Origin: Actinoallomurus vinaceus
GTDB lineage: Bacteria; Actinomycetota; Actinomycetes; Streptosporangiales; Streptosporangiaceae
Direction of reading: 5' to 3'
Length of the DNA: 64,000 nt
Assembly: GCF_039542055.1 (NCBI RefSeq)
Contig: NZ_BAABHK010000019.1
Span: 124,001 to 188,000 of the forward strand
This document shows positions 52,628-61,728 of the stretch, in pieces. Every line of letters starts with the position of its first letter. The stretch's first letter is position 1. The notes beneath the pieces were generated by a model, which was given only the letters and a program-made list of their open reading frames with translations, had not been told where the DNA came from and ran no database searches. Position numbers and translations under genes: made by a program.

Positions 52628-53409
52628 TGCGAGATTTGGTGGACGGAGTCCGGTATTTCCTGCGGGGGATGGGGTGGGTCGCGCGGCGGCCCGGGCAGTG
52701 GCTTTTCGGTCTGATCCCGGCCCTCATCGTCCTTGTCGGCTACGTCGTCGCCCTGGTGGTCCTGGCGCGCTACGACTGGGACGTGGCGAAGGCCATGAGC
52801 CCGTTCGCGGACCACTGGTCGAAGGGCCTCCGGGACGCCACCCGCGGGCTGATCGCCGTTCTCGTCTTCGGGGCGGCGGTCATGATCGCGGTCGTCACGT
52901 TCACGGCCGTCACCCTGATCGTCGGCGATCCCTTCTACGAGAGCCTCTCCGGGCGCGTGGAGGAGAGCGCGGGCGGGCTTCCTCTCGAGGCGCGGGTCCC
53001 GCTGCTGCGGCAACTCGCGCGCGCCATCGCCGACGCGATCATCGTCGGGACGGTGACCGCGCTGTTCGCGGTGCTGTTCTTCGCTCTGGGCTTCGTGCCG
53101 GCGATCGGGCAGACCGTCGTCCCCGTCGTCGCGGCGTTCGTGTCGGGCTATTTCCTCACGTTCGAGTTGACGTCCATCGCGCTGGAGCGGCGCGGCATAC
53201 GGCGGCGGCAGCGTTTCGCGCTCCTGCGCCGCGACAAGTGGCTGGTCGTGGGGTTCGGCGTCACGGTCTTTGTGGTGTTCCTCATCCCGCTCGGCGCCGT
53301 GTTGACCATGCCCGGAGCGGTGGCGGGCGGTACCCTGCTCGCGCGCGAAAGACTGGCCCGACCGGCGGTTCCGCCGGATCGGGGGGCTTTGACCGAGAAT
53401 GCCGCGTGA
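52627..53409 (+). CDS. EI24 domain membrane protein
   Basis: A 260-residue polytopic membrane protein starting RDLVDGVRYFLRGMGWVA. Four to five membrane helices; GDPFYESLSGRVEE between the second and third is the EI24/CysZ-family signature, and RQRFALLRRDKWLVVGFG precedes the last helix. CysZ relatives carry sulfate; actinobacterial members have no proven substrate. Confidence 0.88.
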   Translation: MRDLVDGVRYFLRGMGWVARRPGQWLFGLIPALIVLVGYVVALVVLARYDWDVAKAMSPFADHWSKGLRDATRGLIAVLVFGAAVMIAVVTFTAVTLIVGDPFYESLSGRVEESAGGLPLEARVPLLRQLARAIADAIIVGTVTALFAVLFFALGFVPAIGQTVVPVVAAFVSGYFLTFELTSIALERRGIRRRQRFALLRRDKWLVVGFGVTVFVVFLIPLGAVLTMPGAVAGGTLLARERLARPAVPPDRGALTENAA

Positions 53410-53498
53410 GGGAGATGTCACGTTCCCGCCATGCCATGGCTAACAAGCTGTGGCCGTAGCGTAATTACCGGTCGAAGCGAGAATTGTTGATCTTCACG

Positions 53499-53512
53499 TA
53501 ACCTGTGCGGCA
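53499..53512 (+). promoter_or_regulatory. Leaderless -10 before the Pro/Ser-rich membrane protein
   Basis: TAACCT (53499-53504) ends exactly 7 nt before ATG 53512. Confidence 0.55.
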
Positions 53513-55491
53513 TGTCTGATCAGGGGAGCGCCGGGCAGTGGCGCCCGGCGAGCAGCCACAACGGCCCGTACTCCGAACCGGATGAGCCGACAGGCCCGCT
53601 TCCCGCGGTCAGCGGACAAGACGCCGCGCCCACGGGTTTTCCTTCCGTGAGCGGTCAGCCCGGTTCCTGGCCTGCGGATGAGGACGCGCCGACCGGCGGG
53701 TTCCCCAGTGTCTCGACGCCGCCGGAGCCCCGGGAGACGGGGCACCGTGAGCGCGCGCCGTTCGAGCCCGCCGACCCGCCGCGCGAGCCGGCCACCGGCC
53801 CGTCGACGTCCGCCGAACCGGGTGAGCCGAACGGGTTCGGTCCGGCTGCGGAGTCCGGCGGGTTCGGCCAGTCCCTGGAGCCGGGCGGGTTCGGTTCGGC
53901 CTCTGAGCCGGGTGCGTTCGGTTCGGCCGGGGAGTCCGCGAGGTTCGGTTCGTCCGCCGGATACGGCGCGGGCGCGTCCGAGCCGGGTCCGTCGTTCCCT
54001 TCCGCCGGCTCGTTCGGGGCCGAGGCGTCCGCCGACCCTGAGCCGTACGTCGAGCCGACCATGGCGTTCGAGTCGGTGACGCCGCCGGAGGAGACGCCGT
54101 CGAGTTCGTTCGGCCGCCCCTCGACGACGGAGTTCTCCTCCGACGTCGCGGGGTCCGCTCGGAACGGGTCCGAGCCCTCCGGCTCGACGCCGCCGTTCGG
54201 CTCGGAGGCCCCGCTCGTCGATCCGTACGACGCGCGCGACGCCGCGTACGGGTACGAGGTGTCGGACCCGTCGTTCGGCACCGGGCCGTCCCACCCGGGG
54301 CGGGACATGGTCGCCGGATCTCCGGAGATTGCGAGTCCCGGCACGGACGCCGGGCCTCAGGGGTTCGGCTTCGAGTCGCTGCTCGCGCCGGGGGAGGGCA
54401 CCTCCGGCGGGGCCGCGCCGAACGGCCCGGAGGCGTACGACGATGCGCCCGTGCCGCAGCCGTCCCGCGCTCCGGGCGGGACGTTCGCCGGTGAGCCGGC
54501 GGCCCCGCCGCCTCCGGCGGACCGTCGCGTGTCGGCCGAGGACCAGGCCGCGGAGAACGACTTCTTCGCGCAGGACGACCACCCGCAGATGTGGGACAAG
54601 ATGGTGGCGCCCTCCGGGCCGCCGCCGCAGCCCGGCAAACCGAGCAGCGGCAACCTGCGGCTGCCGGACTGGATGCGCGAGGAGGGGAACGCCGCCACCG
54701 GCGGTGGCGGGGGTCTGACCGCTCCGCCGAGCGACGACTTCGAGGAGGAGGGCCGGACGAAGGGGCGGCTGTTCGCCGGGCTGGGCGTCCTCGTCGTCGG
54801 CGTGGTCGCGGCGGCGGGCGCGTACTTCATCAAGGCGCACGGGGGTTCGGACTCCACCGCTCACTCCGCCGTCCCGAGCCGTCCGGCGAAGACGTCGCCG
54901 AAGGGCGGGCAGTCGGCGAACCCGGAGCCGGAGAAGGCGCTCGCGCAGTTCAAGGGCGACCACACCAAGCCGGTGGGGCACATCACCGACCCGCGCTCCG
55001 GGCTTTCGTACCCGAAGCTCGGCAAGCCCTGGCAGATGCAGACGCAGAAGAGCGCCATGGCCGAGCTCGGGTTCAGCGCCGGTCAGTTCGCGGTGACCGA
55101 GAAGGCCGGAAACCAGCCGAAGCGCTGGGGCCGGCTGCTGAGCGCGCAGCTGGGCGGCGCCGACAAGAACGCCTATGACGGACCGGGGACGGAGCAAAGC
55201 GCCGCGACGCGGGTGGCCGCCACCTACGAGGCGCGGATGTACGGCTACAAGCACAAGAAGAAGGTGCTGGCCTCCCAGCCGCTCGAGGCCGACGGCCACA
55301 AGGGATGGCTGGTCGGCTACTACCTGACGTTCCACCGGCCGGGCGTGAAGGCCACGGGGGAGATCTTCACGGTCGCCCTCGTGGACACGGGCAAGAAGGT
55401 GCCCGGGGTGGTGCTCATGACGGTGCCGAACACCGACAAGAAGCTGTGGCCGGACGTGAACTTCGTGATGCGCTCGATCAAGGTGACGTGA
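53512..55491 (+). CDS. Pro/Ser/Glu-rich single-pass membrane protein
   Basis: A 659-residue protein. The first 410 residues are disordered in appearance: acidic, rich in Pro, Ser, Gly and repeated FG dipeptides (GFGQSLEPGG, GFGSASEPGA, FGSAGESAR). One membrane helix (about 425-442: LFAGLGVLVVGVVAAAGAYF) separates a roughly 200-residue extracellular domain with GHITDPRSGLSYPKLGKPW and GWLVGYYLTFHRPG, a conserved actinobacterial domain. No enzyme motif. The N-terminal region could scaffold cytoplasmic partners. A strong hairpin follows the stop. Confidence 0.8.
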   Translation: MSDQGSAGQWRPASSHNGPYSEPDEPTGPLPAVSGQDAAPTGFPSVSGQPGSWPADEDAPTGGFPSVSTPPEPRETGHRERAPFEPADPPREPATGPSTSAEPGEPNGFGPAAESGGFGQSLEPGGFGSASEPGAFGSAGESARFGSSAGYGAGASEPGPSFPSAGSFGAEASADPEPYVEPTMAFESVTPPEETPSSSFGRPSTTEFSSDVAGSARNGSEPSGSTPPFGSEAPLVDPYDARDAAYGYEVSDPSFGTGPSHPGRDMVAGSPEIASPGTDAGPQGFGFESLLAPGEGTSGGAAPNGPEAYDDAPVPQPSRAPGGTFAGEPAAPPPPADRRVSAEDQAAENDFFAQDDHPQMWDKMVAPSGPPPQPGKPSSGNLRLPDWMREEGNAATGGGGGLTAPPSDDFEEEGRTKGRLFAGLGVLVVGVVAAAGAYFIKAHGGSDSTAHSAVPSRPAKTSPKGGQSANPEPEKALAQFKGDHTKPVGHITDPRSGLSYPKLGKPWQMQTQKSAMAELGFSAGQFAVTEKAGNQPKRWGRLLSAQLGGADKNAYDGPGTEQSAATRVAATYEARMYGYKHKKKVLASQPLEADGHKGWLVGYYLTFHRPGVKATGEIFTVALVDTGKKVPGVVLMTVPNTDKKLWPDVNFVMRSIKVT

Positions 55492-55520
55492 TCCGGGCCT
55501 CGGTTCTCGAGGCTCGGATC
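55490..55520 (+). terminator. Terminator overlapping the stop of the Pro/Ser-rich membrane protein gene
   Basis: Arms GATCCGGGCCTCG and CGAGGCTCGGATC (12 of 13 pairs) with loop GTTCT. Confidence 0.65.
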
Positions 55521-55600
55521 ATATACCGAATCCCATTCCACTCGGCGTCTGTGGCGATCTAAGGTAGGCCGCAACAGGACGTTGCGAATGAGGTGGGGAC

Positions 55601-57799
55601 ATGGCCATCGGGCTGACCGAGGAGCACGAGGCGCTCGCCGACGCGGTGCGTGGTTGGGCGGAGCGCAACGCGCCCGTGGACGTCGTACGCGCGACGCTCG
55701 ACGCGAAGGAGGAGGCCCGCCCCGCCTTCTGGTCCGGCCTGGCAGACCAGGGCCTCCTCGGCCTCCACGTGCCCGAGGAGTACGGCGGGCAGGGCGCGGG
55801 CCTGCTGGAGCTCGCCGTCGCGCTGGAGGAGCTCGGCCGGGCCGTCGTCCCCGGCCCCTTCCTGCCGACGGTGCTGGCCAGTGCCGCGCTGCTGCGCGCC
55901 GAGCAGGCGGCCAAGGCCCACGCCGAACTGCTCCCGGGCCTGGCCGACGGCTCGCTGATCGGCGCCCTGTCCCTGGCGGGCGGTCTCACCGGCCACCACG
56001 CGGACGGCGGCTTGACGATCAGCGGTACGGCCGAGCCGGTGCTGGGCGCGGGGCTCGCCGACGTCATCGTGCTCCCGGTCGCCACTGACGACGGCGAGGA
56101 GTGGGTGGCCGTCGACGCCGCCCGGCTCACCGTCACGCCGGTCAAGAGCCTGGACCGTACCCGCCGCGTCGCCCGCGTGTCCGCCGACGGCGTCACCGTC
56201 CCGGCCGACCGGATCCTGACCGGCCTCACCGGCCCGGAGGTCCTCGACCTGGCCGCGCTGCTCCTCGGCGCCGAGGCCGCAGGTCTCGCCGACTGGTGCG
56301 TGACCACAGCCGCGGAGTACGCCAAGGTGCGCGTGCAGTTCGGCCGTCCGATCGGGCAGTTCCAGGGCGTCAAGCACAAGTGCGCCCGGATGCTGATCGA
56401 GCTGGAGAAGGCCCGCGCCGCCGTCTGGGACGCCGCCCGCGCCTCCGACGACGCCGCGGACGAGTCCGCCTTCGCGGCCGGCGTCGCCGCCGCCGTCGCG
56501 CCCGACGCCGCCCTGCGCTGTGCCCGCGACTGCATCCAGGTGCTCGGCGGCATCGGCTTCACGTGGGAGCACGAGGCCCACCTCTACCTGCGCCGTGCCT
56601 CGACGCTGCGGGCGCTGCTCGGCCCGGGCAAGGAATGGGCCGGTTCGGTCGCGCGGCTGGCGCTCGACGGCGTGCGCCGCGCGGTCGAGGTCGAGCTGGA
56701 CGAGGACACCGAGCCGCTGCGCAACCGCATCCGTACGGAGGTCGGGCAGCTCGCCGCGATCACCGACGACCGGGAGCGGCACGCGACGATGGGCGACGAG
56801 GGCTGGGTGTTCCCGCACCTGCCCCGCCCGTGGGGCAAGGCCGCGTCCCCGATGGAGCAGGTGCTCATCCTGCAGGAGCTGCGCGCCGCGAAGGTCAAGG
56901 GCCCGCAGCTCGGCATCGGTGCGTGGGTGGTGCCGTCCCTGGTGACGTACGGCACACCGGAGCAGCAGGAGCGGTGGCTCGCGCCGACGCTGCGCGGTGA
57001 GCTGGTGTGGTGCCAGCTGTTCAGCGAGCCCGGCGCGGGCTCCGACCTCGCCTCGCTGCAGATGCGGGCCGAGCGCGTTGAGGGCGGGTGGCGGCTCACC
57101 GGGCAGAAGATCTGGACGTCCATCGCCCAGCGCGCCGAGTGGGCGATCTGCGTCGCCCGTACCTCGGTCGAGCCGAAGAAGCACGACGGCATCACGTACT
57201 TCGTCGTCGACATGAAGGCCGAGGGCGTCGACGTACGGCCGCTGCGGGAGCTGACCGGCGACGCGATGTTCAACGAGGTGTTCCTCGACGGGGTGTTCGT
57301 GCCCGACGACCAGGTCGTCGGCGTGGTCGGGCAGGGCTGGAAGGTCGCCCGCAACACCCTCAGCAACGAGCGGGTCCAGCTGTCCAGCGGGCAGGGCCTC
57401 GGTGCGGGGACCAAGGAGCTGCTGGGCTTCTTCCAGGGCAAGGACCTCGACCCGGTCGCCCTCGCCGACCTCGGCGGGCTGCTGTGCCAGGGCCAGGCCA
57501 TCGACCTGCTCGGCCTGCGCCTCACGCTGAAGCAGATCTCCGGGGCCGAGCCGGGCGCCGAGGCGAGCGTCCGCAAGCTGCTCGGCGTGCAGTACAACCA
57601 GGAGGTCGCCGACTTCATCTGGGAGGCGCAGGGCGCGGTCGCCGCGGAGGAGGAACCGGGCCAGGCCACCAACATCTGGGCCCGCTACATGCTGTTCAGC
57701 CGGTCGATGACCATCTACGGTGGCACCACCGAGGTCCAGCTGAACGTCATCGCCGAACGCCTGCTCGGCCTGCCCCGCGACCCGGAGCCCGGCAAGTAG
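55601..57799 (+). CDS. Double-length acyl-CoA dehydrogenase (FadE6/FadE22-like)
   Basis: A 732-residue flavoprotein made of two acyl-CoA dehydrogenase units, like mycobacterial FadE6/FadE22. Unit 1 (about 1-365) has EEYGGQGAGLLELAVALEEL, FGRPIGQFQGVKHKCARML and CIQVLGGIGFTWEHEAHLYL but lacks a clear flavin-contact middle domain. Unit 2 (about 375-732) has the full set: SEPGAGSDLASLQ (about 475), LTGQKIWTSIAQ, NEVFLDGVFVPDD and GGTTEVQLNVIAERLLGLPR. It oxidises an acyl-CoA at the alpha-beta bond; chain type unknown. A close paralogue follows at 57825, starting 26 bp after this stop, so one operon. Confidence 0.93.
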   Translation: MAIGLTEEHEALADAVRGWAERNAPVDVVRATLDAKEEARPAFWSGLADQGLLGLHVPEEYGGQGAGLLELAVALEELGRAVVPGPFLPTVLASAALLRAEQAAKAHAELLPGLADGSLIGALSLAGGLTGHHADGGLTISGTAEPVLGAGLADVIVLPVATDDGEEWVAVDAARLTVTPVKSLDRTRRVARVSADGVTVPADRILTGLTGPEVLDLAALLLGAEAAGLADWCVTTAAEYAKVRVQFGRPIGQFQGVKHKCARMLIELEKARAAVWDAARASDDAADESAFAAGVAAAVAPDAALRCARDCIQVLGGIGFTWEHEAHLYLRRASTLRALLGPGKEWAGSVARLALDGVRRAVEVELDEDTEPLRNRIRTEVGQLAAITDDRERHATMGDEGWVFPHLPRPWGKAASPMEQVLILQELRAAKVKGPQLGIGAWVVPSLVTYGTPEQQERWLAPTLRGELVWCQLFSEPGAGSDLASLQMRAERVEGGWRLTGQKIWTSIAQRAEWAICVARTSVEPKKHDGITYFVVDMKAEGVDVRPLRELTGDAMFNEVFLDGVFVPDDQVVGVVGQGWKVARNTLSNERVQLSSGQGLGAGTKELLGFFQGKDLDPVALADLGGLLCQGQAIDLLGLRLTLKQISGAEPGAEASVRKLLGVQYNQEVADFIWEAQGAVAAEEEPGQATNIWARYMLFSRSMTIYGGTTEVQLNVIAERLLGLPRDPEPGK

Positions 57800-57824
57800 G
57801 TACGGGACGACGGGGGAGCGGCGC

Positions 57825-60251
57825 ATGGGGATCGGACTGACCGAGGAACACGAGGAGCTGGCCGCCACCGTACGCCGCTTCACCACGCGGCACGTGCCCC
57901 GTACGGTCGTGCGGGCCGCCGTGGCGGACGAGGGGGCGGTGGGGCGAAGCCACGGGGGTGAAAAGCAGGGGGCGGTGGGGCGAAGCCACGGGCGTGAAAA
58001 GCAGGGGGCGGTAGGGCGAAGCCGCGGGGATGGAGAACCGGGGGCGGTGGGGCGAAGCCACGGGGGTGGCAAACAGGCCGTACGCGCGTCGCGGCCCGGC
58101 TTCTGGCCGGAGCTGGCCGCGCAGGGGCTGCTCGGCCTGCACCTGCCGGAGGAGTACGGCGGGCAGGGCTTCTCGCTGCTGGAGCTCGCGGTGGCCGTCG
58201 AGGAGATGGGACGGGCGCTGGCACCGGGGCCGTACGTTCCGACGGTCCTGACGAGCGCGGTCATCGCCGCGGCCGACGCGCCCGAGGCACACGAGGAACT
58301 GCTGCGCGACCTCGCCGAAGGCACGACGACCGGCGCGGTGTGCCTGGCGGCCGGGTTGACGGGCCGACGTGCCGGCGATGCCCTGGTGGTGGACGGCGAC
58401 GCCGGTCCGGTCGCCGGCGGGCTCGCCGTGGACCTCATCGTCGCCCCGGTCGCCGTCGGTGGCACTGAGGAATGGGTGGTGCTGGACCGGCGGGGGCTAG
58501 GCGGCATCGAGGAGCTGAGCGCCGTCGACGTGGTCTGCGGGATGGCGCGCGTCACCGCCGGCGGCGTGACGGTGCCGGCGAACCGGAGGCTGACGGGCCT
58601 GACCCGGCCGGGCGTCCTGGCCCTCGCCGCGGTGGTGCTCGGCGCCGAGGCGTGCGGGGTGGCCGGGTGGGCGGTCGAGGCGGCGGCGTCGTACGCCCGG
58701 TCGCGTGAGCAGTTCGGCCGCCCGATCGGGCAGTTCCAGGGCGTGAAGCACAAGTGCGCCCGGATGCTGATCGAGCTGGAGAAGGCCCGCGCCGCCGTGT
58801 GGGACGCCGCGCAGGGGGCGGCGGGGCGAAGCCATGGGGGTGAGAAGCAGGGGGTGGCGGGGCGAAGCCATGGGGGAGAGAAACAGGCCGTCGCCGCCGG
58901 AGAGCAGGTCCCGTACGCGACCGAGGTCGCCGCCCTCGTCGCCCCGGACGCGGCCGTCGCCTGCGCCGAGGACTGCATCCAGGTGCACGGCGGCATCGGG
59001 TACACCTTCGAGCACGACGCCCACCTGTACTACCGGCGCGCGCTGGCGCTGCGGGCCGTCCTGGGCCGCGCGGCGCGGTGGCGGGCGTCGATCGCCGGGC
59101 TCGCCGTCGCGGGGAAGACCCGGGAGCGCGAGCTCGACCTGCCGCCCGAGGCCGAGCCGCTCCGGCGGGAGATCCGGGCGCACGTGGCCGAACTGGCCGC
59201 CCTCGGCGAACGGGAGCGCGTCGCGAAACTGGCCGCCGGCGGCTGGGTACAGCCGCACCTGCCACGCCCATGGGGCCGGGCCGCCTCCCCGCTCGAACAG
59301 GTCGTCATCCACCAGGAGCTGCGGGCCGCCTCGATCCAGGGGCCGCAGCTGGGCATCGGCGCGTGGGTCGTGCCATCGCTGGCCGCGTACGGCACGCCCG
59401 AGCAGCAGGAGCGTTTCCTGCCCGCGACACTGCGGGGCGAGATCGTGTGGTGCCAGCTGTTCAGCGAGCCGGGAGCGGGCTCGGACCTGGCCGGCCTGCG
59501 CACCCGCGCCGAGCGAGTTGACGGCGGCTGGCGGCTGTCGGGGCAGAAGATCTGGACCTCCCTCGCCCAGTACGCCCAGTGGGGGATCTGCGTCGCCCGC
59601 ACCGACCCGGGGGCGCCCAAGCGGGAGGGCATCACCTACTTCCTGGTCGACATGGCGTCTCCGGGCGTCGAGGTGCGGCCGCTGAAGGACCTCACCGGCG
59701 CGGAGGTCTTCAACGAGGTGTTCCTGGACGAGGTGTTCGTGCCCGACTCCCTCGTCGTCGGTACGGTCAACGCCGGCTGGCAGGTCGCGCGGGTGACGCT
59801 CACCGCCGAACGCGTCAACCTGTCGACCGGCTGGCAGCTCGGCGCGGACCTGCCCCGGCTGCTGGACCTGATCGGCGACCTCGGCCTCACCGACGACCCG
59901 GTCGTCCGCGACGGCCTCGGCGAGCTGGTCGCCGACGCGCACGTGTTCGCGCTGCTGGGCCTGCGCGCCACTCTCAAGCGGCTGTCCGGCGTCGACGTCG
60001 GCGCGACCGCGAACGTCAGCAAACTCGTCGGCATGGAGCACGGCCAGCGGGTCACCGAGTACGGCTTCGGGCTGCTGGACGACGACGGCGCGCTGACCGG
60101 GCCGACCGGTGCGGGGCCGCGCGCGGAGTGGACCAGGCTGCTGCTGGCCTCCCGGGCCATGACCATCGGCGGAGGCACCACCGAGGTCAACCTCAACGTC
60201 ATCGCCGAACGCCTCCTCGGGCTGCCCCGGGACCCCGAACCGGGACATTAG
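57825..60251 (+). CDS. Double-length acyl-CoA dehydrogenase with in-frame repeat insertions
   Basis: An 808-residue paralogue of the preceding gene, same two-unit architecture (SEPGAGSDLAGLR, LSGQKIWTSLAQ, GGGTTEVNLNVIAERLLGLP). It is 76 residues longer because of two low-complexity insertions: four copies of a 12-aa unit (GAVGRSHGGEKQ) at about residues 37-84 and two copies at about 331-354. Around both, the sequence aligns smoothly with the paralogue. The insertions keep the frame and fall in surface loops by comparison (between the first helices, and in the C-terminal helical bundle), so the enzyme may remain active. Confidence 0.9.
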   Translation: MGIGLTEEHEELAATVRRFTTRHVPRTVVRAAVADEGAVGRSHGGEKQGAVGRSHGREKQGAVGRSRGDGEPGAVGRSHGGGKQAVRASRPGFWPELAAQGLLGLHLPEEYGGQGFSLLELAVAVEEMGRALAPGPYVPTVLTSAVIAAADAPEAHEELLRDLAEGTTTGAVCLAAGLTGRRAGDALVVDGDAGPVAGGLAVDLIVAPVAVGGTEEWVVLDRRGLGGIEELSAVDVVCGMARVTAGGVTVPANRRLTGLTRPGVLALAAVVLGAEACGVAGWAVEAAASYARSREQFGRPIGQFQGVKHKCARMLIELEKARAAVWDAAQGAAGRSHGGEKQGVAGRSHGGEKQAVAAGEQVPYATEVAALVAPDAAVACAEDCIQVHGGIGYTFEHDAHLYYRRALALRAVLGRAARWRASIAGLAVAGKTRERELDLPPEAEPLRREIRAHVAELAALGERERVAKLAAGGWVQPHLPRPWGRAASPLEQVVIHQELRAASIQGPQLGIGAWVVPSLAAYGTPEQQERFLPATLRGEIVWCQLFSEPGAGSDLAGLRTRAERVDGGWRLSGQKIWTSLAQYAQWGICVARTDPGAPKREGITYFLVDMASPGVEVRPLKDLTGAEVFNEVFLDEVFVPDSLVVGTVNAGWQVARVTLTAERVNLSTGWQLGADLPRLLDLIGDLGLTDDPVVRDGLGELVADAHVFALLGLRATLKRLSGVDVGATANVSKLVGMEHGQRVTEYGFGLLDDDGALTGPTGAGPRAEWTRLLLASRAMTIGGGTTEVNLNVIAERLLGLPRDPEPGH
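57933..58076. repeat. 36-bp tandem repeat, four copies, inside an acyl-CoA dehydrogenase gene
   Basis: Units at 57933, 57969, 58005 and 58041, each 36 bp, beginning GGGGCGGTGGGGCGAAGCC. The first two differ by one base; the third and fourth are more diverged. Each encodes 12 residues in frame. Confidence 0.95.
58815..58886. repeat. Same 36-bp repeat, two further copies, second site in the gene
   Basis: Units at 58815-58850 and 58851-58886 encode GAAGRSHGGEKQ and GVAGRSHGGEKQ. They share the GGGGCGAAGCCA core with the first array 740 bp upstream, so the element has entered or been copied into this gene twice. Confidence 0.95.
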
Positions 60252-60381
60252 GGCGTTGTCCCGGTCGGGGATCCTGCGGTCGGTGAGATCTACTGTCGGA
60301 GGGTTTACCCGCGACCAGGCGCGGAGTGAGGATTGACGTATCGCCAGAACCGCTTCGAAGGAGTGCTTCTGGAGGTCAGGT

Positions 60382-61704
60382 ATGGCGGGGCACGAGCCAC
60401 CGGCGCCGGATGGCGGCTGGGGCAGCGGGGGTTGCCCGGCGGATCTCGGCCGACGGTCCTTCCTCCAGGGGATGGCCGCCACGGGCATTGCCGCCACCAC
60501 GGCCGGGAGCGGTCCCAGCCCGCCTCCCGGCGGGAAGCAGGAGAGCGCACCGGCGTATGCCGGGGAGCCGGGCAATGACGGCGCCGTCCCGTTCTATGGT
60601 GAGCATCAGGCGGGCATCACCGTCCCGCCGCCCGACACCCGGCAGGCGGCCGGCAACTTCGTCGCCTTCGACGTCACCGCTGCCGACCGCAGCGAGCTCA
60701 CCGACCTGTTCCGCACGCTGACCGCGCAGGCGGCTTTCCTCACCGCGGGCGGCAAGGCGCCGACCGCGCCACCGGGCTCACCGCAGCCGGACGACGGCGT
60801 CATGGGCCCGCGGATTCCCGCCGGCGCCTTGACGATCACCGTCGGTGTCGGCGCCGGCCTCTTCGACGGCCGATACGGGCTGGCCGCGCGCAAGCCCGTC
60901 GAACTGGTCACGATGGCGCCTTTTCGCCACGACGACCTCGACCCCGCGCTGTCCAACGGCGACCTGCTGCTCCAGTTGTGCGCCGGGAGCCGCGACACGG
61001 CGATCCATGCGCTGCTGCAGATCATCTTCCACACCAAGGGCGTGATGCGGCCGCGCTGGAGCATCAACGGTATGCACAGCCCGCCGCGCCCGGTCGGTGT
61101 CTCGCGGGACTTCTTCGGTTTCAAGGACGGCATCGCCAACCCCGATCCCACGAGCGCCGATGAAATGAACCAGTGGGTGTGGGTGCAGCCGCACTCCGAG
61201 GAACCCGCGTGGGCGGCGGGCGGCACCTACCAGGCGGTGCGCATCGTCCGTTTCGATGTTGAAAAGTGGCAAGCGGTCCCGCTCGCCCAGCAGGAGCGGA
61301 TCTTCGGCCGCCGCAAGGTCAGCGGAGCGCCGATGTACGCCCTGGACCCCAACGCCCCCGACACCCTCGACCCCATTTACACCAACGACCCGAAGGGGCT
61401 GATCACACCGCTGAACTCCCACATCCGGCTCGCCAACCCCCAAACGCCCCAGACCGCCTCGACCAGCACAATCCTGCGCCGCAGCTACGAATACCAGCAC
61501 AGCCCCGAGGTCGGCGGGGGCCCCGACGTCGGACACGCGTTCTGCTGTTTCCAGCGCCATCTCAACACCTACATCGCCATGCAGACCCGGCTGGAAGACG
61601 AACTGCTGGTGCCCTACATCACCCCCCGAGGCGGCGGCTACTTCTTCGTCCTGCCCGGCGTACGCGATCGCCGGGACTATTACGCCCGTGGGCTGCTGAC
61701 CTGA
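60382..61704 (+). CDS. Dyp-type heme peroxidase (Tat-exported)
   Basis: A 440-residue dye-decolorising peroxidase. Twin-arginine signal near residues 24-40 (LGRRSFLQGMAATGIAATTA). The peroxidase domain has the distal GFKDGIANP (GxxDG, about residue 245) and a heme-ligand His candidate in NSHIRLANPQTP (about 347), then QRHLNTYIAMQTRLEDELL. EfeB-type enzymes take iron from heme or degrade dyes and lignin; no EfeU/EfeO genes are near. A YVTN-propeller gene follows after 24 bp with its own AGGAG site, so they are probably one operon. Confidence 0.92.
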   Translation: MAGHEPPAPDGGWGSGGCPADLGRRSFLQGMAATGIAATTAGSGPSPPPGGKQESAPAYAGEPGNDGAVPFYGEHQAGITVPPPDTRQAAGNFVAFDVTAADRSELTDLFRTLTAQAAFLTAGGKAPTAPPGSPQPDDGVMGPRIPAGALTITVGVGAGLFDGRYGLAARKPVELVTMAPFRHDDLDPALSNGDLLLQLCAGSRDTAIHALLQIIFHTKGVMRPRWSINGMHSPPRPVGVSRDFFGFKDGIANPDPTSADEMNQWVWVQPHSEEPAWAAGGTYQAVRIVRFDVEKWQAVPLAQQERIFGRRKVSGAPMYALDPNAPDTLDPIYTNDPKGLITPLNSHIRLANPQTPQTASTSTILRRSYEYQHSPEVGGGPDVGHAFCCFQRHLNTYIAMQTRLEDELLVPYITPRGGGYFFVLPGVRDRRDYYARGLLT

Positions 61705-61728
61705 CCGTCACCGCGCACAGGAGTCACG

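Noticed and set aside
57933..58886. CRISPR array
   Set aside because: The 36-bp units are directly contiguous without unique spacers, are in frame, and no cas genes are present.
55559..59005. Long minus-strand frame opposite the acyl-CoA dehydrogenases
   Set aside because: Shadow of two well-supported genes; its apparent repeats (SPPWLRP-like) are just the complement of the 36-bp repeat.
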